Source: Leptolyngbyaceae cyanobacterium clean351 (GTDB lineage Bacteria; Cyanobacteriota; Cyanobacteriia; DAIDHW01). From it: a stretch of 64,000 nucleotides of DNA. The stretch's first letter is position 1. Every line of letters begins with the position of its first letter. Shown here in pieces: positions 63,678-64,000 of this stretch. Location: contig DAIDHW010000005.1 in the NCBI GenBank assembly GCA_027451865.1, positions 64,001-128,000 on the forward strand, written 5' to 3'. A program made the translations under genes and the position numbers. The notes under the pieces were generated by a model that saw only the letters and a program-made list of their open reading frames with translations, did not search any database and was not told the DNA's origin.

Positions 63678-64000
63678 TCAAACCCCATCCTGCAGTTCCG
63701 TAGTGCGTACTGACAACTCCTGGACCTGGTTGCCCCGGTGCAGCACCAGCTTGAGGACCTGGCCAACTTGGCTATTCTCCACCAACTCCTGCAGCTGATC
63801 AGCGCTAGTAACTGCCTGGTCTCCAAGACGGACGATCACATCCCCTCTCCTCACCCCGGCCACGGCCGCGGGAGTACCCGGTAAGACCCTGAGGACTAAC
63901 ACCCCGGGTACCTCGGGCACTAGGAAGGCGGAGTTAGGGTCACGGTTATTATCGCGCGCCCCCTCCAGGGTAAGGGTAGTCATCTGGATCCCGAGGTAGG
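63678..64000 (-). CDS. HtrA/HhoA-like serine protease, C-terminal PDZ part (5' end outside window)
   Basis: The frame is open from the right window edge to the stop at 63678. The visible 107 residues are the end of a DegP/HtrA protease: YLGIQMTTLTLEGARDNN leads into a PDZ domain (GVLVLRVLPGTPAAVAGVRRGD, seen as GVLVLRVLPGTPA and AGVRRGDVIVRLGDQ), ending QVLKLVLHRGNQVQELSV. The protease domain lies outside the window. Cyanobacterial HhoA/HhoB/HtrA act in periplasmic or thylakoid-lumen protein quality control. An internal ATG (63983) is not the start. Confidence 0.92.
   Translation of the reverse strand, partial: YLGIQMTTLTLEGARDNNRDPNSAFLVPEVPGVLVLRVLPGTPAAVAGVRRGDVIVRLGDQAVTSADQLQELVENSQVGQVLKLVLHRGNQVQELSVRTTELQDGV

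Noticed and set aside
1-64000. CRISPR arrays, insertion sequences, rRNA genes, prophage genes
   Set aside because: I looked for regularly spaced repeats, transposase motifs, terminal inverted repeats and rRNA sequence and saw none.

Overview
This 64-kb window is cyanobacterial chromosome. The markers are a psbY photosystem II gene, btpA (photosystem I biogenesis), menA (phylloquinone pathway), a Tic22-like protein, an MgdA-type monoglucosyldiacylglycerol synthase, an Rbp-type RRM protein and an HtrA/HhoA-like protease. GC looks somewhat above 50% by eye. Two compositional traits stand out: CTAG is plentiful, and I saw only one copy of the HIP1 palindrome GCGATCGC that many cyanobacteria repeat heavily. 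I cannot name the species. psbY argues against Gloeobacter as I know it.

Layout. 1-12.8 kb: a radical SAM gene cut by the left edge, carB, a small secreted protein, then a leftward run of GAF-domain protein, radical SAM/SPASM-like protein, mgdA, dnaA and queC. 12.9-16.5 kb: murJ, tRNA-Pro(CGG), then a decayed tract holding a divergent pair of pseudogenes (LysR regulator and NAD(P)/F420-dependent reductase). 16.5-21.2 kb: Tic22-like, CDF metal transporter and an HpnI-like GT21 glycosyltransferase, divergent from a strong hopanoid C-2 methylase (HpnP) candidate. 21.2-27.2 kb: a polysaccharide export and assembly cluster (Wza-like, Wzz-like, O-antigen-ligase-like, two tandem GT2 paralogues). 27.2-42.8 kb: mostly housekeeping genes (ABC ATPase, rsmG, a CBS/receptor-like protein, recJ, menA, lysS, psbY, tlyA, an antiporter, ureA-ureB without ureC, prfB with its programmed frameshift, an aminotransferase, ssb, a nitroreductase). 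42.8-46.5 kb: a second polysaccharide group (gmd, sugar-phosphate transferase, GT4) joined to ilvH. 46.5-52 kb: alpha/beta hydrolase, DnaJ-TPR protein, hisZ and a PEP-synthase-like protein. 52-54.9 kb: the remains of a DrmD-like helicase (DISARM antiphage system), broken by many stops and frameshifts. 55-57.1 kb: two tandem secreted paralogues. 57.1-64 kb: alr, rlmD, an M48-like protein without its HExxH motif, an RRM protein, btpA, a GT2, and an HtrA-like protease cut by the right edge.

The genes are tightly packed and several convergent pairs overlap at their 3' ends; rsmG and btpA appear to have gained unusual C-terminal tails this way. The most interesting points are the hpnP/HpnI-like pair, the DrmD relic, the radical SAM gene overlapping mgdA by 47 bp, the CBS protein with an altered chemoreceptor-type signalling hairpin, and three proteins that keep a fold but lack expected catalytic residues (GAF/ATPase-like, M48-like, PEP-synthase-like N-terminus). 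I found no intact, clearly new multigene system.
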